A DNA stretch of 64,000 nt. It comes from Olavius sp. associated proteobacterium Delta 1. GTDB taxonomy: Bacteria; Desulfobacterota; Desulfobacteria; Desulfobacterales; JAFDCJ01. A program made the translations under genes and the position numbers. Below the pieces are notes generated by a model that ran no database searches, was not told where the DNA came from, and saw nothing but the letters and a program-made list of their open reading frames with translations. Positions 35,415 to 44,799 of the stretch are shown one piece after another. Where the stretch lies: the NCBI GenBank assembly GCA_902749685.1, contig CACVKW010001023.1, forward strand, positions 1-64,000, in the 5' to 3' direction. Within the stretch, counting starts at the first letter, position 1. Every line of letters begins with the position of its first letter.

Positions 35415-35951
35415 ATTATTCTTTCAAAATCCTGCACGAGATCAGTTAAATAAAGATAGCTGAACGGGACCAAATAACCCGCCTGCAATTTCAAGTCAAG
35501 CTTCAATAACCCAGCCCGGACAAGCCGGAATTGAAGATTGAAGAATGAAGATTGAAGATTTAATGTCACAATACAATTTTTTTGCACAAAATGCACAAAA
35601 TTGACCTTTAAGGTTCTAATATTGAGCGAATCAGATTCCCAATGGGAGCATATTCATTGCAGGGCAGGCCTCCGTGCCTGCCAGATCGGGTCGGCACGGA
35701 CTTTGGTGAATGTCCCTCGACATGCTCGGGGCCGGAGCCTATCGGAGGCAGTCGAATCGTGACCGACCCTACTTGATCGCAACTGCATCAATGCCTATGT
35801 TGTCGAGATATCGATCCGGTTGGAGAACACGCTAGATAAAAATCTGCACCATTTGCCAAACAGCTCAGCCTCGCGGGAACGTTAGACAACTTATAACTTA
35901 CAGCTGACAACAAACGCGCCGCGGACTCGCGATCGGCAATCAATTTTGAAT
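35415..35951. repeat. Repeat-filled intergenic region
   Basis: No gene in over 500 bases. It contains the degenerate tandem words GATTGAAGAATGAAGATTGA near 35525 and a GCAGGCCTCCGTGCCTGC hairpin near 35663. It also holds GGTCGGCACGGAC with an inverted GACCGACCC partner near 35685-35770. The promoters of the divergent MATE and MFS genes must lie here. Confidence 0.5.
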
Positions 35952-37190
35952 ATGAATTCGAACAACAAAACAAACACCTTCCCGGTCATCGCCTGCGGCG
36001 CCCTCATGGTTTTCATCAGCATGGGCACCCGTCAGTCCTTCGGTCTTTTTCTACAGCCGATAACATTAGATCTGGCGGTGGGTCGGGGAACATTCAGTCT
36101 TGCTATTGCCTGGCAGAATCTGCTTTTCGGGCTGCCGCTGATCGGAATCCTGGCCGACCGGTTTGGCTCGCGCAAAATAGCGGCAGGGGGCGGCCTGCTC
36201 TATGCGGCCAGTTTTCTGCTGCTGTCTGCAACCAACAGCCCGGCAGGATTATATATAAACCTTGGTGTTCTGGCAGGTGTTGCCATCGGCTGCACCTCTT
36301 ATGTCGTGGTTCTGGGAGCCGCAGCCAAAGCCGTTGCGCCGGACAAGCGCAGTTCGATGTTCGGTATCATCACGGCCACCGGATCTTTCGGGATGTTCGC
36401 CGTCGTGCCTGGAATTCAGTGGTTGATTGCATCTGCAGGGTGGCAAACTGCTTTTGCCGTGCTTGCTGTTTTTGTGGGGATGACCGCAATTTTGGCCATC
36501 GGCTTTCCCGGCAAGACTGCCGTCTCCGCCGCTAATGCTAGCGCAGCAGCTGAGGAAAAACCGCAATCGCTCACTTTGGTTTTAAGCCGCGCCCGCCGCC
36601 ACTCGGGCTACTTGCTGCTGACTGCCGGGTTCTTCGTGTGCGGCTTCCATGTCGCATTTATCGCCACTCATCTACCGGCTTTTCTGGCGGACAACTCAGT
36701 GTCCCAAATGGCCGGCGCAACCGCCCTGGCCATGATCGGGCTTTTCAATATATTCGGATCCTATTTGTTCGGTTATCTGGGAGATCGCCTGCGGAAAAAA
36801 TACCTCTTAAGTTTCCTATACCTGAGCCGCGCGGTTGTCATCACGCTATTTCTGGTGATACCGATTTCAAATTATTCCGCAATCGCATTCGGCTGTGCCA
36901 TCGGATTTTTGTGGCTGGCGACCGTTCCGTTAACCAGCGGGATTGTGGCCCAGGTATTCGGCGTCCGCTATTTATCCACACTGTACGGAATTGTATTCTT
37001 CAGCCATCAAATCGGCAGTTTTCTGGGTGTGTGGCTGGGGGGACGCATCTACGATATGGTGAACTCGTATGACACGGTCTGGATTTTGGCGATTTTGCTG
37101 GGCGTGGCGGCTGCGATCCTGCATCTGCCGATTTCCGATCAGCCGGTTAAAATTAGCAGGGCTATTGATATTTCGAAGGCTAAAGCATAA
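35952..37190 (+). CDS. MFS transporter (monocarboxylate-type)
   Basis: A 412-residue transporter with about twelve membrane segments. ATG 35952 is preferred over an upstream TTG. The opening MGTRQSFGLFLQPITLDLAVGRGTFSLA resembles oxalate/monocarboxylate-type MFS proteins, and GILADRFGSRK is the conserved loop between segments 2 and 3. A central Ala/Glu-rich cytoplasmic loop lies near residues 190-205. The substrate is unknown; an organic acid is a reasonable guess. Confidence 0.82.
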   Translation: MNSNNKTNTFPVIACGALMVFISMGTRQSFGLFLQPITLDLAVGRGTFSLAIAWQNLLFGLPLIGILADRFGSRKIAAGGGLLYAASFLLLSATNSPAGLYINLGVLAGVAIGCTSYVVVLGAAAKAVAPDKRSSMFGIITATGSFGMFAVVPGIQWLIASAGWQTAFAVLAVFVGMTAILAIGFPGKTAVSAANASAAAEEKPQSLTLVLSRARRHSGYLLLTAGFFVCGFHVAFIATHLPAFLADNSVSQMAGATALAMIGLFNIFGSYLFGYLGDRLRKKYLLSFLYLSRAVVITLFLVIPISNYSAIAFGCAIGFLWLATVPLTSGIVAQVFGVRYLSTLYGIVFFSHQIGSFLGVWLGGRIYDMVNSYDTVWILAILLGVAAAILHLPISDQPVKISRAIDISKAKA

Positions 37191-37327
37191 ATGCCGAGTT
37201 GAATCATTATATTTACAAGCTTCAGTAATACATAGTATCCATTTTGATAAATATCACCGTCTTCATTCCAAAAGATTCCCATTTGCAGCTTATTACCGTG
37301 TCATAGACGATGAAGTACGAATTTATG

Positions 37328-37932
37328 CTATCCTCGACTGTCGGAGAGATCCGGCTGCTGCTCTTTATGAGGAACGATAAAAGCCGATATCCGTTCGCCC
37401 CAATCTCGGTCAGGCAGCCCGACCACTGCGCATTCCTGCACCTCCGGACGCGTGTAGAGCAATTCTTCCACCTCGCGCGGATAAACATTTTCACCGCCGG
37501 TAATGATCATGTCCTTTAAGCGATCCACAATGTACAGGTAGCCGTCTTCATTAAACAGCCCGATATCGCCGGAGCGAAACCAGTCGCCCCAAAATGCGGA
37601 TTTGGTTTCATCCGGGTTATTCAGATAGCCTTTGGTAATGTTCGGGCCGCGAATTATTTGCGGCAGTTCCGCAGCGGTCAGCATATGGGAAAAGGTCACG
37701 GCCACCGCCCCGGCTTTCAGCACCCCGAAATAAAAAGCCAGCCACTCATAGGAGTTCGCGCACACAAGGCCACGTGATCACCAGGTTGTACACCGGCAAC
37801 CACCAGTGCGGCAGCTATTTTACTCGAATCCGCATTAAATTGCCGGTAGGAAATCTGTCTGTCACCATCCATCACCGCACAGCGATCAGGAAAATAAAAT
37901 GCTGCATTTTCCAAATTTGTGGCAATGTTCAT
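37328..37932 (-). pseudogene. Acyl-CoA synthetase, internally deleted and frameshifted
   Basis: The first part reads MNIATNLENAAFYFPDRCAV to GVQPGDHVALCA, then a frameshift near 37757 leads into NSYEWLAFYFGVLKAGAVAV. After FSHMLTAAELPQII the sequence jumps to KGYLNNPDETKSAFW, GDWFRSGDIGLFNEDGYLYI and GGENVYPREVEELL. The middle of the enzyme (about 250-300 residues with the ATP-binding motif) and the C-terminal lysine region are gone. Clearly nonfunctional. Confidence 0.85.
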
Positions 37933-38490
37933 TAGAATTCTTCTGAAAAAAACTCAACGTGCTGTGATTAGAATTGGTTCCAAAACTCATTTTTATCCGC
38001 CTGGCGTGGTTTTGCTAGAACTTCTGATGAATCCGTTTTGCAACCCAGCTTAAGATGCCTTTTTCTGGCCCTTTTATCGTGGCTACAAGCCACTCCCACC
38101 AGTTTATGAAGGGTCTGTGGGAGCGGTTTTTAACCGCGAAATAGGATGCAACCAAATATTTTCGTATATCTTATTCCCGGTAAAACGCCATTGCAAGATC
38201 TTTTAATTTAGGCCGATTCCAATTAAGTATTTTCACTTACCATGGTTTCCCGCTAATCTGACCTAAGAATGGACTCTTATAAACTCCAACTTTTTTCTTT
38301 TCAAATGATTTTCATTAGTGTTAAAAGTCTCTGGAGTTTCAATGCGGGTTTCATCCTTTGATCAATTCCGAATACGGCTCGACTGAGCTCTTCGGCCACG
38401 AGCTCAGGATCGAACGGCTCGTCGCAAACCGCATTCCCAATTCCAACTTCCATAAATATGCGAAATCTTTATCTCAGGGCGGATTAATTA
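37933..38490. repeat. Intergenic region with dispersed repeats
   Basis: No gene. Near 38075-38150 GTGGCTACAAGCCACTCCCA and GTGGGAGCGGTTTTTAACCG form a two-hairpin repeat of a type seen in many bacterial intergenic regions. The part before 38491 has ATTCCGAATACGGCTCGACT filler similar to 6120-6145. Confidence 0.45.
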
Positions 38491-39693
38491 ATGGACCTCG
38501 CCAATCAATTCAAAGTTCCGGCATCCGAAATCAGAACGCGAACGCTGAATATTCAAAAAGAACTCAAGCAAACCGACATCGGCGGACTCTTCATCGTTCA
38601 ACGGGTCGATTTGTTCTATTTTTCCGGAACGTCCCAGAATGGGTTTATGTACATCCCCGCAGAAGGCGAACCGCTGTTGTTCATCAAGCAGTATTTTCCC
38701 AGAGCTTCTGCCGAATCTTCCCTAGCCAATATTAGCAAGATCGATTCAATAAAAGAGATACCGGCAAGAATAATCGATTACTATGGCCGTATACCGCAAG
38801 TGATGGGCTTCGAACTGGATGTTGTGCCGGTTAATGATTTCAACTTTTATCAAAGTATTTTTGATGTCAAAAAAGCCGTGGACGGATCTTCTCATATTTT
38901 AAACGTGAGACGGATAAAGTCCGGCTGGGAAATCGCGCAGATGGAAAGCACGGCTGAGATGACCCGCAAAACCTATCAATACATGCAGGAGATAATTCGA
39001 CCGGGGCTGACGGAAATGGAATTTGCCGGCATGTTTGAAACCTATGCCCGAAAACTGGGACATGGTGCCCGGATCCGGGTCAGACATTACCAGACCGAAG
39101 GCTATCCCTGGCACATCCTCAGCGGCCGCAGCGGCAGCCTGCCGGGTCTGCTGGATTCACCGGCCAGCGGCGCGGGCACCTCGGCCGCATTTCCTGTCGG
39201 CGCCGGTCACAAAAAACTCTGTGCCGACGAACCGATCATGGTGGATTTGGGATCCGTATTAAACGGCTATCACATGGACGAAACCCGCATGTTTGCCATT
39301 GGTTCCATGCCTGAAAAAGCCATGCGAATGTGCCGCGCTGCCATCGAAATCCACGACAGCATCCTGCAAAAGGCCAAACCGGGCGCAACCGTGGGGGAAT
39401 TGTTCGACCTTTCGGTCCGGCTGGCTGAAAAACTCGGATTCTCCGAATCCTACCTGGGAGCCCCGGGACACAGAGTATCCTTTATCGGCCACGGCATCGG
39501 ACTGGAAATCATCGAACCCTACATTATGGCCCGCAATCGCAACGATCAATTACAACCCGGCATGACCCTGGCCCTGGAGCCCAAATTCGTCCACGAAAAC
39601 GAATTCACGGCCGGGGTGGAAAGTGTCTTTGTGGTGACGGATACTGGAACGCGGTTGATTAGTAAAGTACCAGTGGAGGTGTTTGTGTGTTGA
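38491..39693 (+). CDS. M24 family metallopeptidase (Xaa-Pro peptidase-like)
   Basis: A 400-residue pita-bread-fold hydrolase with an N-terminal creatinase-like domain (about 1-150) and a C-terminal catalytic domain. Probable dinuclear metal ligands are visible: Asp in PIMVDLGSV, Asp in YHMDETRMF, His in FIGHGIGLE, Glu in LALEPKFV and Glu in AGVESVFVV. Full length. It probably cleaves X-Pro dipeptides or an amide such as creatine. It lies upstream of an adenine-deaminase-like gene, but a 450-base repeat region separates them. Confidence 0.85.
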   Translation: MDLANQFKVPASEIRTRTLNIQKELKQTDIGGLFIVQRVDLFYFSGTSQNGFMYIPAEGEPLLFIKQYFPRASAESSLANISKIDSIKEIPARIIDYYGRIPQVMGFELDVVPVNDFNFYQSIFDVKKAVDGSSHILNVRRIKSGWEIAQMESTAEMTRKTYQYMQEIIRPGLTEMEFAGMFETYARKLGHGARIRVRHYQTEGYPWHILSGRSGSLPGLLDSPASGAGTSAAFPVGAGHKKLCADEPIMVDLGSVLNGYHMDETRMFAIGSMPEKAMRMCRAAIEIHDSILQKAKPGATVGELFDLSVRLAEKLGFSESYLGAPGHRVSFIGHGIGLEIIEPYIMARNRNDQLQPGMTLALEPKFVHENEFTAGVESVFVVTDTGTRLISKVPVEVFVC

Positions 39694-40145
39694 TTGCCCC
39701 TGATAAATGCGCTTTGCTCGTTTCCTGCGTAAAATTTAACGGGGTAAAAGTTTATTGAGTTGAATAAGTTGAGAAGAAAAGTAAGGAATGGATTCGATCT
39801 TATAAAAACCCATTTTAGACAGGATTTACAGAATTTTGTGGATATTTATTTTTATTTCTTTCCGGATGAAAGAAAAAAAAGCCAATCCGCTTCGCGGAAT
39901 TTGTATTTGATTGATGCCCCGTTCAGGTCGCTGCCAGACATAGTTGAAAATTATAGCATTCTGACCATTGAATTTGAGATAGCTTAATGTTCGCCCTCAG
40001 GCGATTGTAACTTTCACGGTTTCTTCAGGAAACCGTGAAAAGATCCGGTTCATCCTGTCAATCCTGTCAAAAAAAATTAAAATCGATTCCATTCATTTTT
40101 ATTATTATAAATTCAAACAGTTATTAACCGAAGGGAATTACGCAA
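39694..40145. repeat. Repeat-filled intergenic region
   Basis: An open frame at 39760-39987 exists, but its DNA is made of filler words: GACAGGATTTACAGAATTTT near 39818, TTTCTTTCCGGATGAAAG near 39856 and, further on, TCATCCTGTCAATCCTGTCA near 40052. The last is roughly the inverse of the first. I regard the region as non-coding. Confidence 0.55.
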
Positions 40146-41924
40146 ATGATGAAATCCGGTATGTTCAGACCGAAAACTGTTGAAGAAACCTCGCAGTTAA
40201 TCAAGGTAGCTTTAGGAGAAGAAAAAGCCGACCTGGCCGTAATAAATGCCAAAGTTGTTAATGTCTACACCGCTGAACTCCTGGAGAATCAATCCATCAC
40301 CGTTAAGGACAAATGGATCGCTTATGTGGGCCAAAACGCGAAGGATGCCATCGGCCCCGAGACCGAGATCATCGATGCCGACGGTCAGACCATCATCCCG
40401 GGTTTGATCGATGGCCACACCCACATTGCCTGGATGTTTACCCCCGCCGAATTTTTAAGATACGCCCTGGCAGGAGGAACCACCACCGTCGTTACGGAAT
40501 CGTTGGAGCCCTACCCGGTCTGCGGTTATGCCGGTGTAGTCGATTTTCTGGAATCGTTGCAGGACCAACCCATCAAAATCCTGGCAACCGCCCCGGCCAT
40601 GGTTTCCATCAGCAGCGCCGCCCGCGGTGTAGCCCGGGAGGATCTGGCAAAGCTTTTGGAAAGAGATGACATCATCGGTTTGGGGGAGAGTTACTGGCAG
40701 GCAATCCTGCAGTATCCTGAAGACATACTCCCGCAGTATGAACAGACCCTGCTGGCCGGCAAAACCCTTGAGGGACATTCGGCCGGCGCCGGCGATAAAA
40801 AACTGGCCGCCTATGTGGCCGCCGGAATCACCTCCTGTCATGAACCAATCAATGCCGATCAGGTCCTGGAACGATTGCGCCTGGGGCTTCACATCCTGGT
40901 GCGCGAAGGCAGCATCCGGCGGGATCTGGAGGAGATCGCCCGCATAAAAGACCGCGGCATCGATCTGCGACGTCTGGTTCTTTCCACCGACGGCATTGAA
41001 CCGCGGGACTTGATAGAAAAAGGCTACATGGAATATGTACTCCAAAAAGCGATCGACTACGGCTTTGATCCCATTGCGGCCGTTCAAATGGCGACCCTGA
41101 ACGTGGCCGAACACTTTTCCCTGGACACGTTAATCGGCGGCATCGCTCCCGGCCGTTTTGCCGACATGATGATGATTCCGGACATAAAAACCATCAATGC
41201 CCGGCTGGTCATCAGCAACGGCAAAGTGATCGCCCGGGACGGTAAGCCCACCACCTCCCCCCGCAATCACACATTTTCAAATGAAAGCTTGAACAGTGTG
41301 AATCTGGCGGAAAAGTTCGATTCCTCGAATTTCATCATCTCCGCCCCGGAAGGCACCGGAACCATAAATTTAAGGGTTATTAACATGGTAACCGACCTGG
41401 TTACCGCCGAACTTGAAATGGAATGGCCGATCACTGGAAGAGAAATCAAGTCTGATGTCACTCTGGATGTAATCAAGGTGGCTGCCATTGACCGCTCCCA
41501 CAATCCCGGTCAGACGACCGTCGGTCTAATCAAAGGTTTCGGCCTCCAATCCGGCGCCATGGCCTGCAGCGCAGGTTGGGACTCATCAGACATCATTGTC
41601 GTCGGCACCAACGATGCCGATATGGCGGCTGCCGTCAATCGTATTCACGCGCTTCAGGGGGCGGCCGTGGTGTATGAAAATGGGAAGATCCTGGCCGAGC
41701 TGCCCTTGCCGGTTTTCGGAATCATGGCGGAGTTGCCGATTGAAGATATTGCAGCGCGATTGCGGGAACTGAAAAAGGCGGTAGCCGATCTCGGTGTGTC
41801 CTTCCCGGATCCATTGCTGACCTTGATCACACTCACCGGAGCTGCGATTCCTTACTTGAGAATTTGCGAAGAAGGTTTGGTAAATCTAAAGAGTGGTAAA
41901 ACGCTGGAGTTGATTGTAAGCTAG
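40146..41924 (+). CDS. Adenine deaminase-like amidohydrolase
   Basis: A 592-residue two-domain metal-dependent hydrolase, length typical of adenine deaminase (adenine to hypoxanthine). It shows IIPGLIDGHTHIAW near residue 85, EGHSAGAGDKKLAAYVAAGI near residue 210, SCHEPINADQVLERLRLGL, VLSTDGIEPRDLIEKGY near residue 280 and the C-terminal domain MACSAGWDSSDIIVVGTNDADMA. Some motifs differ from classical enzymes (DGHTHIAW where DAHMHIESSM is common). The substrate could therefore be another purine or related heterocycle. Confidence 0.8.
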   Translation: MMKSGMFRPKTVEETSQLIKVALGEEKADLAVINAKVVNVYTAELLENQSITVKDKWIAYVGQNAKDAIGPETEIIDADGQTIIPGLIDGHTHIAWMFTPAEFLRYALAGGTTTVVTESLEPYPVCGYAGVVDFLESLQDQPIKILATAPAMVSISSAARGVAREDLAKLLERDDIIGLGESYWQAILQYPEDILPQYEQTLLAGKTLEGHSAGAGDKKLAAYVAAGITSCHEPINADQVLERLRLGLHILVREGSIRRDLEEIARIKDRGIDLRRLVLSTDGIEPRDLIEKGYMEYVLQKAIDYGFDPIAAVQMATLNVAEHFSLDTLIGGIAPGRFADMMMIPDIKTINARLVISNGKVIARDGKPTTSPRNHTFSNESLNSVNLAEKFDSSNFIISAPEGTGTINLRVINMVTDLVTAELEMEWPITGREIKSDVTLDVIKVAAIDRSHNPGQTTVGLIKGFGLQSGAMACSAGWDSSDIIVVGTNDADMAAAVNRIHALQGAAVVYENGKILAELPLPVFGIMAELPIEDIAARLRELKKAVADLGVSFPDPLLTLITLTGAAIPYLRICEEGLVNLKSGKTLELIVS

Positions 41925-42289
41925 CATTTCACCAATACTCTAAAAGGAGGATATAGATACTACACCTGGCCCTAAATCTTTCCTAATAACCTATTACTGA
42001 CCAATATTTCTCCAATAAGAGAAAATTTTTTCTTAATTTTCATTTAGCATAAAAATTTATCATAAAAAACAATTACTTCTTGACTTTTAGGATAGCAGGG
42101 TATTTAGTCAAAATCAAAGTAATCCCGGTTTTGACTTCATTCTATTCTAATCAAATTTAAGTATTTCAATTCAACCTGAAGAGCAAACCAAAGGAGGTGC
42201 TAAACAGGTCCCTCATTTTTATCAGATGTAATTTTTAGCTCCTGCGAAATAAATCATCCAATTTTTATTTTTCGGCAAGGTGTAATGTT
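41925..42289. other. AT-rich regulatory region upstream of LuxR-type gene
   Basis: No gene. It is much more AT-rich than its surroundings, with CATAAAAATTTATCATAAAA near 42048 and two Shine-Dalgarno-like AGGAGG words (near 41946 and 42193) without an open frame behind them. The promoter of the LuxR-type gene is probably here. Confidence 0.45.
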
Positions 42290-42994
42290 ATGCCCGTATC
42301 CAAAATATCGATAGAAAATAATCTGGTTCAGTTATGCAATATGTTTCTGCAAGACCTGACCGATCCTTTAAGCATAATCGACAGCGAGTATCGCATTTTC
42401 TGGGCTAATCGGAAAAAAGCCGGTGAGCACAAACTGAGCCGGAAAGATATAATTGGAAAAGTCTGCTACGAGATGTTTTTCGGAAAAAATAAACCGTGTT
42501 CCCAATGCCTTGTCAGTAAAGTTAAAATTACCGGCCAGCCATGCAGTATAGAGAAAAGCTGTGATTTGCCGGAAGGTCGCCGGGTCTGGTGTAAGCAAAG
42601 AGCCGTTCCCATTCATGACAATGGTAATAAAATTGCCTATACAATGATTTACGGCATCCATATTACAGATAAAATACTCCTCAAGCAAAAACAGGATAAG
42701 CAAATTAGAAACCTGGAAAAAAAGATATTCGAATTAAAGCGGTATGGAAACACTTCTTCAGGTGAAAATGACTGCAAAAAGAATCATTCCAATCTCACCG
42801 GGCGTGAAATCGAAGTCCTGCATTTAATGACGGCAGGCCGCACAAATCATGAAATCTCTCGAAAATTATCCATCAGCGAACACACCGCCAAGAGCCACGT
42901 CATCAATATATTTAACAAACTAGGCGTCAATAATCGCACCCAGGCGGCTGTCATGGCTACTTATCATCAATTAATCTGTCCCCAGGAACTGTAA
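42290..42994 (+). CDS. PAS-LuxR transcriptional regulator
   Basis: A 234-residue regulator. The N-terminal PAS-like sensor (about 20-130; LSIIDSEYRIFWANRKKAG) carries a Cys cluster, CYEMFFGKNKPCSQC, that could bind metal or a cofactor. A short coiled linker leads to a LuxR/FixJ helix-turn-helix (about 165-230; LTGREIEVLHLMTAGRTNHE, SISEHTAKSHVINIFNKLGV). No receiver domain is present. It sits 100 bases before the SARP gene, at the head of the eCIS region, and may relay a signal to it. Confidence 0.85.
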   Translation: MPVSKISIENNLVQLCNMFLQDLTDPLSIIDSEYRIFWANRKKAGEHKLSRKDIIGKVCYEMFFGKNKPCSQCLVSKVKITGQPCSIEKSCDLPEGRRVWCKQRAVPIHDNGNKIAYTMIYGIHITDKILLKQKQDKQIRNLEKKIFELKRYGNTSSGENDCKKNHSNLTGREIEVLHLMTAGRTNHEISRKLSISEHTAKSHVINIFNKLGVNNRTQAAVMATYHQLICPQEL

Positions 42995-43007
42995 AAAGTA
43001 GACACTA

Positions 43008-43068
43008 TCCCCCAAATGGGGGATGCTTTTCCGATTTAAATCTAGTATAGGAAAAAAGCTTTTCCGAT
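43008..43068 (+). promoter_or_regulatory. Hairpin and phased direct repeats upstream of SARP gene
   Basis: TCCCCC-AAAT-GGGGGA (43008-43023) forms a 6-bp hairpin after the LuxR-type gene. Then GCTTTTCCGAT occurs twice, at 43025-43035 and 43058-43068, exactly 33 bp apart (about three helical turns). The second copy ends 29 bases before the SARP start. They could be regulator sites; no -10/-35 pair is obvious. Confidence 0.45.
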
Positions 43069-43097
43069 ATGATCTCAAACAGTTTGGAGGTATCCAA

Positions 43098-44147
43098 ATG
43101 AGTTCAGTAAGGATAAGTCTGCTAGGAATCGTTCGAGTCACTTACCAGGGACTACCTACCGGCAACAGCATGGGTCGTGCCGTCAAAGCTTTACTCGGTT
43201 ACCTCACACTTTTTCGTCACCGTCTGCATGACCGGGTTGTTTTAGCCGGACTATTCTGGGGAGACTCCAGTGAAAAGAGGGCACGCAGTTGTTTAAGCAC
43301 CACGCTCTGGCGCCTTCGAAAAGTTTTGGAACCCGATCACGTCCCCACCGGTACTTATCTGGTCACGACACCCAGCGGGGAAGTCGGCTTTAACCCGGAG
43401 AGCGATCACTGGCTCGATGTGGATGTATTTGAAAACCAGGTAAAGCATATTCTGGCCAAGCCCCATGAATCCCTCAAATCTAAAGACGTAAGCCAACTGG
43501 AGAAAGCCCTAAACCTGCACAGGGGTGAGCTGTTGGAAGGGTTCTATGACGACTGGGCCCTACGGGAACGTGAACGCCTGCGATCACTGTATGTGAGTGG
43601 TCAAATTTACCTCCTTTATCATTACAGCCATCACGCGGCCTATGAACAGGGGTTGGCATGTGCCCGGAACATTCTTAATCTCGATCCTCTGCGTGAAGAG
43701 ATTCATAGAGAAATGATGCGACTGTATTGCCGATGCGGACAAAGAGCCCTGGCTTTGAAACAATATGAGAATTGTTTGGAGACACTAACCTCAGAGTTGG
43801 GTGTTCCTCCCATGGAGGAAACCCAATTCCTATACAACCAGATTTCCCAGAGGGCAGGTAATTCCGGTTCACAGGGAGACATCGTCAGCACCCAACAGGC
43901 CTTAAACCAACTTCAGCAGACCTTGCAGAATTTTGAGAAATCGACGGAACAACTGCGGCGATCCGCCAGGAATTTAGAAAGGGCTATAATGGGCCAAAAG
44001 TCGGAGGAAAAAGAACCGAGAATTTTGAATGTGGAAGTAGGACCCGCCGTCGTCCCAAAAGAACGGGGCTATGGCGCGGTAAGCATGCGGCAGGCGGGAA
44101 AAAAGGCGAAGGTCAGAAGATGGGAAGGTGTCAAAGTGGGGGAATAA
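43098..44147 (+). CDS. SARP/BTAD-family transcriptional activator
   Basis: A 349-residue regulator. ATG 43098 follows TTTGGAGG and gives MSSVRISLLGIVRVTYQG. An OmpR-like winged-helix domain (about 1-95, with KALLGYLTLFRHRLHDRVVL and CLSTTLWRLRKVL) precedes the bacterial transcriptional activation domain (about 100-250, with YRGELLEGFYDDW-like and CARNILNLDPLREEIHREMMRLY helices). This is the SARP layout. The last 40 residues (from about 308) are encoded by a dispersed intergenic repeat and are probably not part of the fold. It is upstream of the eCIS genes and of a repeat array with SARP-site spacing. Confidence 0.85.
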   Translation: MSSVRISLLGIVRVTYQGLPTGNSMGRAVKALLGYLTLFRHRLHDRVVLAGLFWGDSSEKRARSCLSTTLWRLRKVLEPDHVPTGTYLVTTPSGEVGFNPESDHWLDVDVFENQVKHILAKPHESLKSKDVSQLEKALNLHRGELLEGFYDDWALRERERLRSLYVSGQIYLLYHYSHHAAYEQGLACARNILNLDPLREEIHREMMRLYCRCGQRALALKQYENCLETLTSELGVPPMEETQFLYNQISQRAGNSGSQGDIVSTQQALNQLQQTLQNFEKSTEQLRRSARNLERAIMGQKSEEKEPRILNVEVGPAVVPKERGYGAVSMRQAGKKAKVRRWEGVKVGE

Positions 44148-44592
44148 GCGAATCAATTACGTATCGCAAAGTTTGAATCCACTTTTTACCACCGACCGTC
44201 CACCTTCTGTCCCATACCATTTGTTTTATGCCTTCAGATCATTGCACTTAGCGCTATGCTCTTTACCCCATGCTCATTGCCTCCGCAACTCGTAATCCAC
44301 ACCCCGCAACACCTTACTCTTACCAATAGAATCGATCATATCCTTAGACTTTGAGCAATTTGCTTGCACGAAAAGTACATTCCTGCAGCAGCATCCAGTA
44401 TCCAGCAAACTGATTATTGTGACACCCCGGTGACGTTAATGTGACGCAAAAGTGAAACCGGTGCTGTAAACAAGGTGCACTATAGCTCACTTGGTTAATG
44501 TCGATTCAAATAAAGGATGAACCCCTTCTGTCGGCTTGTCCTCATCAAGCAAAACGGGAGGTCAAATCTGCAGCGATTTCAGAAATAAAAAA
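44148..44592. other. Intergenic control region of the eCIS genes
   Basis: No gene. It holds a CATCCAGTATCCAGCAA filler word near 44395 (also at 2-20 of the window) and, after it, the phased direct-repeat array listed separately. The next frame up begins with a weak start at 44536; the likelier start is 44593. Confidence 0.5.
44417..44460 (+). promoter_or_regulatory. Four phased 11-bp direct repeats, probable SARP operator
   Basis: GTGAC at 44419, 44430 and 44441 and GTGAA at 44452, each exactly 11 bp apart and all in the same orientation. SARP regulators of streptomycetes are known to bind direct heptamers with 11-bp periodicity placed close before the -10. Here TGTAAA (44465-44470) lies 8 bp after the last repeat and TATAGC (44481-44486) is an alternative -10. 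A SARP gene ends about 270 bases upstream and the eCIS genes follow. Confidence 0.6.
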
Positions 44593-44799
44593 ATGAACAC
44601 CAACGAAGACAACACCCAAGCATTTATTGTCCGTTTCTGGCTCGAGCCGAGGGAGCTTGAAAATGCTAGGCCAATCTGGCGTGGGGTAGTCGAGCATGTC
44701 GCCAGTGGCCGCAGGCATCATTTGAAAAATCTTGAAGAGGTCAAGCAGTTCATCATGTCCTATTTGCTGGGGAAAGGCTTGATGCCGCCCAACATTTAG
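44593..44799 (+). CDS. Small conserved-looking protein at head of eCIS locus
   Basis: 68 residues from ATG 44593 (MNTNEDNTQAFIVRFWLEPREL). It contains ARPIWRGVVEHVASGRRHHL and KNLEEVKQFIMSYL. I recognise the general look of short proteins with a V-R-W-EPRE...W-RG-V-HV-SG pattern that occur in several phyla, but I cannot give a function. It is the first reading frame after the repeat array, so it is likely co-regulated with the injection system. Confidence 0.55.
   Translation: MNTNEDNTQAFIVRFWLEPRELENARPIWRGVVEHVASGRRHHLKNLEEVKQFIMSYLLGKGLMPPNI

Noticed and set aside
39760..39987. Open frame of 75 codons after the M24 peptidase
   Set aside because: Its DNA is composed of dispersed filler words (GACAGGATTTACAG, CCGGATGAAAG); it starts with TTG and has no ribosome site or recognisable product.
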